Source of the DNA: Piper betle
Taxonomy: Eukaryota > Streptophyta > Magnoliopsida > Piperales > Piperaceae
Direction: 5' to 3'
Length of the DNA: 64,000 nt
Assembly: GCA_033002965.1 (NCBI GenBank)
Contig: JAURVB010001936.1
Location: 62,001-126,000, forward strand
Positions 33,591-44,650 of this stretch are shown piece after piece. Positions within the stretch are counted from its first letter, which is position 1. Each line of letters begins with the position of its first letter. The position numbers were made by a program, and so were the translations under genes. The notes beneath the pieces are model-generated. The model saw only the letters and a list, made by a program, of their open reading frames with translations. It did not search any database and was not told the DNA's origin.

Positions 33591-34262
33591 ATCAATGGTA
33601 ATCCAATTTAAAAAATAATGTGAATCGGTCGGGCTTTAATCGGTCCACGAATTGGCCGATTCAAACCGATTTTACCCGATTCTGGAATCTGCTCGAATCG
33701 GTCGATTTTGGTCGGCGACGGGGAGGCGACAGGCGACCGGGGGGCGGGGTTGGGGGGCAACGGCGGCGTGGGACGGGGCGGCGACGGCGGCGGCGAGGGA
33801 GGCGAGGGGCGGGGCGAGCTGCGAGGGCGGCTTCGGGGCAGCGCGGCAGGGTGGAAGGCGAGGAGGGGGAGCGACGGGGTAATAGGGCGGCGAGGGCGAG
33901 GCAGGGTGGGATAGGAGGCGACAAGGCAGCGGGGCGGGGCGGCGGTGGCGAGGGAGAAATTGATGAAATATAAGTAGCATTCTCGTAATTAAAAGTTGAC
34001 TCGACTCCGACTACGAGTCAAAAATAATAACTAACTCCAAATAATTTTAAAAAAATCCAAAAAATATGAAAAAATATCATAAAATATAATACACATTATA
34101 ACATAAAAATTACATCAAAATGACATATTCTATACTAATAACCCACTAATTTTGATTAAGTTAAAATTTTTGTACAAGATTAATTCAGGCCGATTCAACT
34201 GAACCGATTCTTGTCCGATTTAGACCGATTCTGATTCCGATTCTGATTTTTACAACTATAGA
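33590..34262 (-). repeat. Dispersed repeat R2, copy 2, with GC-rich core
   Basis: Many accgattc / gaatcggt units occur at 33570-33710 and 34190-34250. A G-rich block (33710-33955) lies next to an AT-rich body (33960-34170). The reverse complement of the whole is colinear with 44750-45440, including the position of the GC-rich block. The long Gly/Arg and Pro/Ala open frames here are artefacts of composition. Confidence 0.6.
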
Positions 34263-35079
34263 TTTTACCATAGACTACTCCGGATTTAGCTAGACGTTGT
34301 CCTGTTAGTGTTGTTCTTACTTTAGTGTATTTGGCATTTTCTAGATATTTTTGGATCACTGTATAACGTGCAATTTAGCTGTGTTGAGTCAAGGGAGTTT
34401 TGATGGTGAGTGGTCTCACTGGAGAACTTTTGGGCTTGGATTGGTTCAAACCTTTTTTCTTTTTTTTTTTAAAAAAACTAACAAGTGCTTAAATGGAGGG
34501 CACAGCCGTATAGAAGATAATTTATTAAATAGGCTCCTTTTCAAGTAATCATACAAAGCTGCCCACTTTGATGGGTAATTGTTAGCAAAATCATGTCTAA
34601 AATCAAATTTTATATACAAAATCATGAGCTTTAATTGGGTCTCAATAAAGACAAGGACCTAAGTTCACATCATCCAAAGTTAAGATTGAAGTACAATCCA
34701 AATTGGGTAATTAATTGTACCAATAGTTTCCAATTTATTGTTATCACAAATTGTCAATTATAACCACATAAATTATAAATTAATATCCATACCTCTCGAC
34801 ATGTTTTTGGGAAGAAAATCGATTGATTGCTAGCATTTCAGGAGCTCATTAGGCTAGAAAGCTTTCTAAGCTAGAAGATCTTACTGCCAATTTTGCAGTT
34901 TTTTTTCATAATGTAATATTTACATCCACCATTCTTTTCTTCACAAAGAAATACCCACAAAAGTTATTAAGGCCTCTAAACCAGTATGATGCAGGCCAGG
35001 TACAACATTTAGAACATTGAGAGGAAAAGAAGAAAAAAAACTGCTCATACAAGATGATGAAAAAAAAAAAGCCTAGAAC
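34263..35079. other. Intergenic, 3' of the PPR gene
   Basis: AT-rich sequence with a poly(T)/poly(A) tract near 34453-34477. No gene was seen. The PPR 3' UTR should lie just below 35080. Confidence 0.5.
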
Positions 35080-36678
35080 TCACCAAAGATCATCATCTCT
35101 GCATTCGAAAAATTTCAGCTGCTTGTTCATGCCATTCAATAGCATAATTGTTTGTTCATGAAGGAAATGAGATGCACTTCCAGCAACGAATTCAATGGCA
35201 GTACCATCTACTTCAATCAAGCTACAACCTGGAACTTTATTCACATTCCTCTCTTCCATATCCTTCCTTAGCCGTGCTACATCTTCCCATCTGTTACAAG
35301 CTGCATACATGTTTGAGAGAAGGACAAACACGCCTCCGCGATCGCATTGCAGACCAGCTAAGCCTTTCACGGTCTCTTCCCCAAATTCAACCTTTCCATG
35401 TACCCTACAGGCATTCAATAGTGCACCGAGAACATAAGAATCAGGCTCCATAGGCATCTCCAATACCACCTTCTTTGCCTCTTCAAGTTTTCCTGCACAG
35501 CCTAACAGATCAACCAAGCACCCATAATGTGCCACCCCAGGCTCAATTCCATACACAGAAGTCATGCTTTCAAATATTTTCTTCCCATCTTCCACTAGAC
35601 CCATGCGGCTGCAAGCATTCAACACGCATATAAATGTGATTTCATTTGGCTTAATCCCCTTTTCCTGCATTGCAAAGAAAAGTGTGATTGCCTCTTCAGA
35701 GTTACCATGATTTGCGAGCCCAGATATCATTGAAGTCCAAGCATATACGTCCCTCTCAACCATATTATTGAAAATTGTTGATGCTGTTTCTATACACCCA
35801 CACTTTGCATACATATCGACTAGTGCAGTTCCAAGAACTCTATCTAATTCCATCTTGTTTCTTTCAACAAATGTATGAATCCACCTTCCTTGCTCCAAGG
35901 CTCCAATGGAAGCACAGGCAGCCAGGGCTGCAACAATCCCAGCATGATTTGGCTCAAACCCTCCAAGTTGCATGTTGTTAAAAAACTCCAAAGCCTCTTT
36001 AAACATACCAATCTGCATATAACAGTTGATCATGGAACTCCAAGTAACCACATTCCTTTCAGGCATTTGATCAAATAACCTCCGGGCTTCGTCAATCTGT
36101 CCCAATTTTGCGTACCCATCAACCATCGCAGTCCAAGAAACTACATCCCTATTCATGCTAGTCTTAAACAACTTCCGAGCAGACTCAATACAACCACAAG
36201 TTGAATACATGTGAATCAGTCCATTAAACACAAAATCATACGATTGCCAACCCAGCCTAACAATCTGAGCGTGGAAAAGCTTACCTGAGCATAATGAAGA
36301 GATAGCAATGCAAGCCTTGAGAAGAAAGGAAAAAGTGTAGTTATTTGGCAAGTAGCCACTACTAAGCATTTTCTTATTGAGTGAAAGAGCAACCAAAGGC
36401 TGACTTCTTTCAACAAAAGCTCTAATCATGGTATTCCACACGAATTTTGTGGGATGGTGTAAACGCTGGAAGACGAGGTGGGCATAGTTAAGGTCACCTT
36501 TGCTAGATATGGCACAAAAGGCAATGATCTTGCCAGAGGCAAAGGGATCCATAACGGTTCCAGACATGATGAGGTGGGCATGGATCTGTTTAAGCTGGTC
36601 CATTGTCAGGAGGCATTTGTCTAGAAGGAAAAGGCTCTTCTTGTCAGACTTGATATGTTTTGCTATAGATGGGATCAT
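35080..36678 (-). CDS. Pentatricopeptide repeat protein, PLS class, E/E+ type
   Basis: A 532-residue, single-exon ORF, ATG at 36678. Repeats are clear from about residue 40: WNTMIRAF, FVFNGLIHMYSTCG, VSWTAMVDGYAKLG, VTWSSMINCYMQIG, LGTALVDMYAKCG, YAWTSMISGLANHG, ITFICVLNACSRMG, AHYGCLVDLLGCAG. The tail carries the E motif (LSNMYAACNRWEDVARLRK, KVPGCSLIEVDG) and a short E+ region. It ends DDDLW without a DYW domain. Such proteins act in mitochondria or plastids as site-recognition factors for RNA editing. The N-terminus is not an obvious targeting peptide. Upstream GC-rich exon-like sequence at 38107-38290 with a good donor may be its 5' UTR. Confidence 0.9.
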   Translation of the reverse strand: MIPSIAKHIKSDKKSLFLLDKCLLTMDQLKQIHAHLIMSGTVMDPFASGKIIAFCAISSKGDLNYAHLVFQRLHHPTKFVWNTMIRAFVERSQPLVALSLNKKMLSSGYLPNNYTFSFLLKACIAISSLCSGKLFHAQIVRLGWQSYDFVFNGLIHMYSTCGCIESARKLFKTSMNRDVVSWTAMVDGYAKLGQIDEARRLFDQMPERNVVTWSSMINCYMQIGMFKEALEFFNNMQLGGFEPNHAGIVAALAACASIGALEQGRWIHTFVERNKMELDRVLGTALVDMYAKCGCIETASTIFNNMVERDVYAWTSMISGLANHGNSEEAITLFFAMQEKGIKPNEITFICVLNACSRMGLVEDGKKIFESMTSVYGIEPGVAHYGCLVDLLGCAGKLEEAKKVVLEMPMEPDSYVLGALLNACRVHGKVEFGEETVKGLAGLQCDRGGVFVLLSNMYAACNRWEDVARLRKDMEERNVNKVPGCSLIEVDGTAIEFVAGSASHFLHEQTIMLLNGMNKQLKFFECRDDDLW

Positions 36679-38106
36679 CAGACATTGGTTGGCCCTAAAT
36701 ATCTAGGCCACAGAAATAGAAATTAGAAGTCAAAGCCAGTTTCCAAAAATCACCAAAGCTCAGCACCACCATAACACTTGACTTCAAGCAAAATAGATAC
36801 CAATTTACTTCTTTCATTGGCCAGAAAGAGGAAATCATCATTCTTATAATTGCAGCAATAGATTAAGCCAAACGAATTCCTTACAAAATTACCAATTTAT
36901 ATGAACACTTGACTTTCAACCTATCTAGAAGCAAGAACATCTAATACACTAAATTTCATTATTCCTCCATCAGAGCTATAGTCTCAGCCAAGTGAATTTA
37001 TTGCACGACATGAAAAATTACACAAACACTCTTCAGTTTCAACCAACCAAACACATTTAATGAACTAATCATTCATCTCCTCCATCAAACCAATATTTTG
37101 AGCCACGGAAATTCATTGCAAGGCATGTGACAGCAAGATCACAAACACTCCCAAGTTTCAACTAACCGACCCAGCTAATGAGCTAATTTTTCATTAATTC
37201 CCCATCACACAAACATTTTGAGCTAAATGAATTTGTTGCAAGACATGCACAAGTATACAAACGCCCTTAAGTTTTAACTATAAACCCCATCTAGCAAGCC
37301 AAATTTTCACTATTTGCTCGTTACAATAATAGTTTGAGCCAAGTGAAGTTGGTGCAAGATATATGAAATTATACAATCTTCCAAGTCCTAACAAGCCAAA
37401 CACAAATGATGGCTTAGCGTTTCATCACTCATCAATCACAGCAATAGTTGGAGCCAAATGAACTTTATTGCAAAACATGCAAAATTAAACACACTTTTTA
37501 GGATGTACTGACCAACCACATCCAGTGAGCTATTTTGTTCCCGGTTAATTCACCACAGCAATAGTTTGAGCCTAGTGAATTTGTTGCAAGACATTTTCAA
37601 CTAACCGCCCGCCCAGTATTCAATGAGCTAATTTTTCGCTATTACTTCAGCACAGAAAAAGTTTGAGGCAAGTGAATTTGTTGCAAGAAAATTTTAACTA
37701 ACCACCCAAAATCCAATAAGCTACTTTCTCACCATTTCTCCACCCCAGTAATAGTTTGAGCCTAGTGAATTTTGTTGCAAGACATTTTCAACTGACCACC
37801 AAAAATCATATAAGCTAATTTTCAACTATTCCTCTACCACAGCACTACTTTGAGCCAAAATAACCTCCGAAATCCAATTAAAATCTCTCAAGCATGAACC
37901 TTTTCTCACAAGCAATCCACATATGTGAACCAAGCACGCAATCCTCACATGCTGAACTTAAAAAAAAAAAAGCAGTGCAAGATTCATACAACATCAACAA
38001 TGTCTCAAAGAGAAGAAGCATTAGAAGAATCCAACCTCCCACTCATGTCGTGATGAGGGGCATACATGATACAAGGCCAAGGTGATAAAAGCCTCAAGGC
38101 AGTTAC
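36679..38106 (-). repeat. Tandem repeat array upstream of the PPR gene, probably a 5' UTR intron
   Basis: From about 36860 to 37860 a unit built on tttgagccaagtgaatttgttgcaagacatg plus acaaacactc..agtttcaactaacc..cccag..aatgagctaatttttca recurs about nine times. Spacing falls from about 120 to 90 bp and divergence is moderate. On the minus strand the array lies between a donor (GGCTAAAG|GTAACT at 38107) and candidate acceptors just before the PPR ATG (GTGGCCTAG, ATATTTAG). Confidence 0.65.
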
Positions 38107-38290
38107 CTTTAGCCGATGCCCTCGGCCAGGTCTCCGCCGGAAAACCGTCGGACGGCAGTGGCGACGGCTGCGGCGGCCGACCTGCTTGAGCTTGGAGGGA
38201 AGAAAGGAGCATCCATAGTTTTGAGGTTGAGTGGCTTTTAGGTTCGCCACATTTTGGTGCGCCACAAACGACCACTACCCTCACTAAAAA
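38107..38290 (-). other. Probable 5' UTR exon of the PPR gene
   Basis: A GC-rich minus-strand segment ending in a good donor. It contains an ATG with 35 codons (MDAPFFPPSSSRSAA...) that stop exactly at the donor, so it is either an upstream ORF or the first exon of an unrecognised transcript. The larger overlapping open frames have no motif. Confidence 0.35.
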
Positions 38291-38970
38291 CTTTTTTTGG
38301 TGAACTTTAATTGTTTAGACAAAAATTTATTTTTATATGCAATATTTTGATAAATTATAATATTTTTTAGTTCTTAAAATATTTATTATTAAATTATATT
38401 AAAAGAGATTATATTTGAATATAAATTTACTATTTTGACGAAATAATTGAGTTCGGTTATTAATATCCCCGCGTAAAGATAAATAATTAAAAAAATAAGG
38501 TATTTTCTTCAACTCAATTTTATTTAATTTTATATTTTAAATATTAAAGTTTATAAATTAGTCCTCACTGTTCCTTGACAAGCCTTTAATCAAATTGATT
38601 TGATTCTTCTTAAAGATAAATTATAATATTGTATTTATTAAGGATTCGTTTAATTAGCATAAAAAATATATAATATATGAAATTTTTTAATTTCAATTTA
38701 TAAAAAAAATATTTACAATAAAAGTACGAGATGTAAAATTTATTTATAAATTAATTGTGCTTATTGTGTAAAGTCTTGTTTGCATCTTATTATAAAAATG
38801 TTTTATAAAGATACAAGCTTTTAAGTTTTTAATCGAATATAAATGCTTAAAATAATATTGATATATACATTTTTTATATATATTTTTCGTCCGGGCTTTA
38901 AAAAATTAAAAGGAAAAGATATTTCGGGTCCCGCTACAATGTGGGCCTCACATTTTCCCTCCACCCCCTC
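38291..38970. other. AT-rich spacer with a divergent promoter region
   Basis: It lies between the minus-strand PPR unit and the plus-strand plastid membrane protein gene, which are arranged head to head. No further gene was seen. Confidence 0.5.
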
Positions 38971-39028
38971 GCCCTCGCCGGAGTCCGCGGCCTCCACCCC
39001 GCCACCGCCGCCGTCGTAGCCGGAAGAA

Positions 39029-41723
39029 ATGGCCGCCGTGTCCCTCCTTGCCTTCGCCACCGCCACCGCCACCTCTACACTTCCCCCACCTCTTACCTTC
39101 CCCGGACTCGCCTTCCCAGGGCCGCCCCGCCTGTCCCCTCGCGGCTGCTCCGCCGCCGCATCCTCGTCGGCCGCGCCTTCTCCAAGGACCCGAAAGAGTC
39201 TCTCTTTCTTGACGAGGACGGCGCGGTTGAGGACATGGACGGGTACATCAACCAGTTGTCCCTCGAGTACGACTCCGTCTGGGACACCAAACCCGCTTGG
39301 TACTTTCTGCTTTTTTCTCTCTCGTTCTTAAAAGAACAATTTTTCTTTTCACTAGAAGTTGAAAAATGTTGGTTGTTTGGAGTTTGGATGTGCTGTATTT
39401 ACACAGTGGTTATCTGAGTTGATTTTTTTTCTTTCTATAGTTGGAATTTGGTGTTGTTTGGTATGTTAATCTAGCAAAATCATGCTATGCTAGTCCTTAT
39501 TTGAATTGTTTTATACTATTCTGCACGATTGTAAACCGCATCAAAGTTGAAATGTTGATTTTTTGAGTTTGGATATGTTCAATTAACATATTGGTTATTT
39601 GGGTTTTATTAAAAAAAATAAAATGAATTTGTTGTTGATTGCCATGTTAATCTAGCAAAATCATGTTGCGTTAGTTCTTGTTTGGATTCTGTTCAGCCAC
39701 TCTGCACAATTTGGAAACTATTTTCAAAGCTTAAATGATGAATGTTCATACATCCAAGTTGCAATGTTGATTGTTTGGGGTTTTGGACTTGTTCATCTAA
39801 CGCAGTGGCTACCCAAGTGGTTTTTTTTTTTAATTAAAAGAAGTTCAAATTTGGTTTTGTTTGCCATGTTTATTTAGCAAAATCATGTTGTTTTAATTCT
39901 TAATTGGGCTCCGTTCTACCATTATATATCAAATCCTAAATAGGAAAAAAATAATATCGTTATAATAGAATGCCTCCATTGAAGTTGAGATGTTGGTTGT
40001 TTGGAATTTGGCAATGAACATAGTTATTAAATGGGTTGAATTAGGAAAAGTTGAATTTATTGTTTATTGCTATGTTAATCTAATTGGATTCTATTCCACC
40101 ATTTCCTGTAATCATAAACCATGTCAAAGCTAAAATTGTGAAAGTTAATATCCGGAAAGCCTCCATCCAAGTTGTTTTGGTTCCACCACAATCTTCTTTT
40201 TCACATTAGCAAACCATATCAAAGCTTAAACCTTAAATAGAGAAAGTTCATATCTTTATGGAATTCCTCCATCCAAGTTTATTTTGGATCAATTACTCAC
40301 CTGTCTTCTATTGCATTACAAAATTGTAAAGCAAATTTCTTTATGAAAGAATTAGAAAAGTTCTCTATTGCCCCAACCAATTCATGTATCTTGTATTCAA
40401 TTGACGTCTCACTGAATTGTTGAGTAAGGGCTTGTCATACATCTATCTCAACGTATGTGTCTCTTTGTGCCACACCCATCTCATCATGTGTAAAAAACGT
40501 TGTGTTATGTCACTAGTTGACAGGCCCATTGAATTCATCTTGTAAAAGGTTTCCCTGGTTTTTCTTGGCTATGTCAAGGGTGAATGATGCCAAAATTAAC
40601 ATGATAAGATTTGTTTTTCTAATTATCCTTCTTGCTTTCTTTTACCAATTTTATGTCCTCCTTAGTAGAAGCTAATATGCGGGCTCTTTGTGTTATGAGC
40701 CAATATGGACTCAATAAGTCTTCTCGAGCCCCTCTTACTCTAAAAGCTAGCTCGAGAAGTAAATCTTTCCCAACGCCTATTTACAAGTCATTAAACCCCT
40801 TCACACATCACACCACTTAAATCATGTCTCCTCCTCACACATGTTGGGCCCACATGTTATATCGTGGTTCTGAGAGACTCTAATTTTTGCTATCCGGTGG
40901 AGTTAACATAAAGACCCTTTACTTATTAGACTACCCAAATCATCCCCCTAGACTACTCAAATCATCTCCTGTTCACATATGCCAGAGGTGGCATGTTACT
41001 GTGAGATTTTTAGAAAACTCTAATTTGGGCTAGCCCAAATACTGCGAGGTTTACTTGGGCTCTAATACAATTTGTTATGAGTTAATGTGGACTCAATAAG
41101 TCTTATTGAGCTCTCTTATTGTAAAAATTAGCTTAAGAAATAAGGTTTTCTCAAGGCCTTTATACAAGTCATTGGTCTCCCCTAGAATTGCCATGAGACT
41201 AACCCAACGCTTTCAATATGCTTCAACATCTAAATCTTCTAACATAATACCAATGTAACTTGTCCTGTTCATGAATGAATGCATTTTCAATTTCAGGATT
41301 TCACCTTATGACTTTCTTCGAACTTTTACATCTCCCAGGTGTCAACCGTGGACGATAACTCTCACAGGAATTGTAATAGTTTTCGGTAGCTGGATTGGCT
41401 TGCATTCAATTTTACTGACTGGAATCGTGTTGTCCCTGGTTTCCACATGGTGGTATATTTTTCTCTATGCATATCCAAAGGTAGTTGGAATCACATTTGG
41501 TTAAACTTTTAACTTGATGTTGTCTGCTTATGTCATTGGGGTTTTTAAAATCACTCTATTCATTTAGTCTTTGTCTGTGATTTTGTTATTATTCTCTTCT
41601 TTGTTTATTTGGATTGAATTTTGACGGAATCCTTTGAAACAGGAGTACTCGAACATGATTGACGAGAGGAGGAAAATGGTTATGAGTGGACTTGAAGACA
41701 CCTTTGGCCGCAGAAAGAGCTAA
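39029..41723 (+). CDS. Small chloroplast membrane protein (DUF6737-like), 3 exons, one frameshift
   Basis: Exons 39029-39299, 41339-41480 and 41643-41723. The ATG at 39029 opens an Ala/Ser/Pro-rich transit-like peptide. The conserved part, RAFSKDPKESLFLDEDG then YDSVWDTKPAWCQPWTI, lies in a different frame of exon 1. Without correction exon 1 is one base short for the exon 2 phase; the shift falls between about 39120 and 39180, in GC-rich DNA. Exons 2-3 encode two membrane segments (GIVIVFGSWIGLHSI, LLTGIVLSLVSTWWYIFLYAYP) and the tail GLEDTFGRRKS. Plant and cyanobacterial relatives share the WDxKPxWCQPW motif. Biochemical function is unknown to me. The corrected length is about 164 residues. 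The split W codon across intron 1 supports the exon calls. Confidence 0.75.
39300..41338 (+). repeat. Intron 1 of the plastid membrane gene with tandem repeats
   Basis: A 2.0-kb intron. Units of about 190-230 bp begin near 39356, 39550, 39760, 39987 and, partially, 40171. Each has atgttggttgtttgg.gtttgg, then tgccatgttaatctagcaaaatcatgtt, then ccatcaaag(c)tt and catccaagtt. The copies are clearly diverged. Confidence 0.65.
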
Positions 41724-42747
41724 CCCATTGGAAATACACCGTCGTTGCTGTGAGATCGTAGATGTAAGCTTGCAAGCTACTTTTCATATGTAAATTTATT
41801 TATTGGGATCACTTGTAGATGGGTTATCTCATGTATCTCTTGTAAAAAAAGGTCTCCTGGTTGTTTGATTTATTGAATGAAGTGAAAAAGATTTTATTCT
41901 AAGTGATTATTATCATTGCTACATGCTGGTGTAAGATAGTTCTGCTAGCACTATTAATTGTGCAAGTAAACTAATTTTGAAATGTTGGTTGAGTAGATAT
42001 TGATTAATGCATATATTAATCTGACACCGTGAACAAAACTATAGGTAGTAAGTAGCAAAGTGTGTGAAGTGAGAATCGTAACACCTTTTAGTTAAGTAAA
42101 CGGCTTGTACCTTTGGGTATGTATTTTGACCTTTATTTTGTCAATGACAACCCGAATTTTTTAGTCTACTTGTATATTTTTAGGAGCATTTCCGCTGCCG
42201 TTAGGAAGTTGACTTACCGATACTAAGTGAGAATGTACCTTTTGGTGAGATAAAAGGCTCCATCTTATGTATATTGGAGTATTTTGACATTAATTTTATA
42301 AATGGGATGCTTAAGAACAATTATATGAATTTTTTTAGTCTATTTGATTATTGTGTCTAAAATTTTTAGATACAATTATTAGTCGTAAAAAAAGGACAAT
42401 GTGACATTTGTCCTACAAATATCAACACCACCTTAAAAGAATTTCGGCTTGATAATTTTTTACTTGTGATCATTTTTTATACTAAAAATCAAATTTTAAG
42501 TCATTTGAGTCGGTCGAAAAGACCAAGAGCCCAAGTTTATTTTGTTTAAATTGGAGCCGAACTTTTTATGCTTAATCAAATCGTATTTAATCGAGCTAAT
42601 AAAAATCTTAGCGTTGCTAATTTTTTCAATTTATAATAACTAAAAAACCACGTTACGAGCATTTCCCAAGGAGGAAGCCATGAAACGGTAAAAACCTTAT
42701 ATCAAAAAATTTTCCCGACACAAAAATCATTAGAAATAACAGAAAAG
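41724..42747. other. Intergenic
   Basis: 3' flank of the plastid membrane gene followed by AT-rich DNA. It contains tcgagct/gagccga phrases near 42500-42600 resembling the repeat at 3320. No gene was seen. Confidence 0.45.
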
Positions 42748-44340
42748 ATGAGTGGTTGCGCTCTCTCCACCGCCGCCTCTCCAACCCAATCCAGCCGGTG
42801 GCTGCCGTTTCTCCCCCGCGTCTGCGCATCGGACTCGCCAGAGGTGGCGCTTGTTTGAGCTTTGATCTGGTTTCTGGGAAGCCATGGGAGGAGGCGACGA
42901 GGAAGCAGACATGCTCATCTGGTCGGAAGTATCTTGCGGTTTCGTGACGGAACGAGCTCTGGAAGTGGATTTTGTGGTTTTTAACTTCTATAAGTTTGTG
43001 TTCATTGAGGACCCCGGTGAGGAAGTCGCAAAGCACCTCGCTTTCCTGAAGGGTGCACTAGATTTCCATCTTCTGTATGTTTCATGGTGATTTATGAGGT
43101 GCAAATTTGCTTCTTGGTTGCTAGGTGATGTATGTCTTCATTGGATCTTCATTGAGCTTTTCTCTTAGATAATTGGCTGGATATTGATTAATGCTAGCTG
43201 TTCATTCTTTTTCGTTTACAGTGTAGTGTTAAGTGTCTTGAAGCTGGCCTTTCTATATTGTTTTGCCCTGGAACTGATGCTGTCATGCAGGAGCATACAA
43301 TCATTATCCTGGATTAGGAAAAGTGTCATTAGTGATTCTATTTTGAGTAGTATTTTGTTTTGCATGTTCTCTTATTGTATTGATACTCCTTGAGAAATAT
43401 GAACGCTTTTCTTTTCTTTCTTTCTTTCTTTCTTTTTTGTAGAATTAGTGTTGTTTCGGGACTAATATGCCTTATGATGAAATGCTCTTAGGGTCGTGAT
43501 GTCCATGGCAGAATATATATCAATGAGTAAGGAATCAATGCACAGGTTTAGCACTTGAGTGTCCCTAATACATTCCAACGTTTCTTTATCGTGTTGTGTA
43601 TGTTTAGCTCTCTTGTGCAGTGCAGTGGTCCCGTTGCTGATGCCATGGCCTATGTTGAATGGCTAAAAGAGTATAATCGTCTTTCTGATGTATTAGTCCA
43701 GATATCACCAGCTTTGAATGGTCATGCATTGCCACGGTTGAAATTGCGCTATAAGCCTTCACTTGTGCAGGTAATTTTTCTTCATTTGATTTTTGGACTT
43801 TTGCTCATCTAATAAAATCATGCAGCATTTATATGAAGTACGAAGAAGATGATATGAATTCCAAGTTTTCGGATGTTACTGCTGTGAGCTGTTGTGTGTG
43901 AGAAGACTAATATAGGTGCATGTTAATGTCAGTTAGAAGGAGGTATCACACACCTTCCTCTTCTTGATTGAACAATGAGAGCTACCCCCTTGGAGCCTTC
44001 TGAGTGGACAAAGAAAATACTTTGCATCGCTAGCGTCGATGATTCACTCGATGTGATCAATCTAACACTGATCGGAAGTTGCTGTTACTGGATGTTAGGA
44101 ATGGTATAAAAGTCGTCCTTTAATCTACGTTGTTCCCAGCATCATTAACACATGCACATTTGTTTGGTTTAGCCATGCCTGATTCCGTACTTCAGTTGTC
44201 ATGTTATAAGAATGTTAGATTTTAGGAAAAGTTCTTTACAGAAAAGGCCATTTGAGCAGGTCATGAGTGGGACATTGGTCACTTTGATGGTGCTCAACCC
44301 AATATGGACAGTTTTAGGGTTACGTCTTTTGGACTAATGG
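42748..44340 (+). pseudogene. STR8: Rhodanese-like sulfurtransferase 8 (STR8-like) pseudogene, truncated
   Basis: An ATG at 42748 opens a short plastid-transit-like peptide, and a second ATG at 42884 leads into DFVVFNFYKFVFIEDPGEEV and FLKG (exon end 43052). The next exon (about 43490-43544) reads HGRIYINE, stop, GINAQ: CAA became TAA. The exon at 43621-43770 is intact (WLKEYNRLSDVLVQISPALN, PRLKLRYKPSLVQ). The exon from 43933 reads LEGGITHLPLLD, stop, TMRATPLEPSEW, then shifts frame before KLLLLDVRNG. The exon from 44260 reads HEWDIGHFDGAQPN and SFRVTSFGL. Everything after about 44340 (active-site CTGG region, C-terminal domain) is missing. The two nonsense codons, the shift and the truncation show that it is dead. 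Confidence 0.8.
43408..43437 (+). repeat. (TTTC)n microsatellite
   Basis: A short ctttctttctttctttc run in an intron of the rhodanese pseudogene, adjacent to a T run. Confidence 0.8.
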
Positions 44341-44650
44341 AAGGCGCAAGATGTGGCTGGTGACCCCTCTACTGCTATCTTTGGGGCTGGTGACCTCCAC
44401 CCCTCGGTCCCTAACCTTGGCAATGGTGGCCTCTTAGTTGCTGTTGTGCGGGAGGAGCAAGATGTGGTAGTTGTTGCACCAGCAGCCGGCTCATCCGGCA
44501 CCTGCATAGGGATACCTCTTCTAGCTCTTTCCGCACAGGAGAAGCAACTTAAAGGACAAGAAATGGTTGGCACTGAAGGGCCCTTCCATATATGGTACTA
44601 AAATTTAGTTCCTTATACGGGGACACGTTTTTTCCATTGTTCACCTTGCT
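44341..44650. other. Unassigned sequence at the truncation point of the rhodanese pseudogene
   Basis: An 82-codon plus-strand frame at 44353-44601 has mixed composition (Gly/Ala/Val-rich), no homology that I recognise and no splice context. It probably belongs to whatever insertion or deletion removed the pseudogene's 3' end. Confidence 0.3.

Noticed and set aside
33620..33980. Arg/Gly-rich open frames
   Set aside because: Same composition effect inside repeat R2.
36860..37860. CRISPR-like regular repeats
   Set aside because: Diverged units without conserved direct repeats and unique spacers of fixed length, in a eukaryotic gene region.
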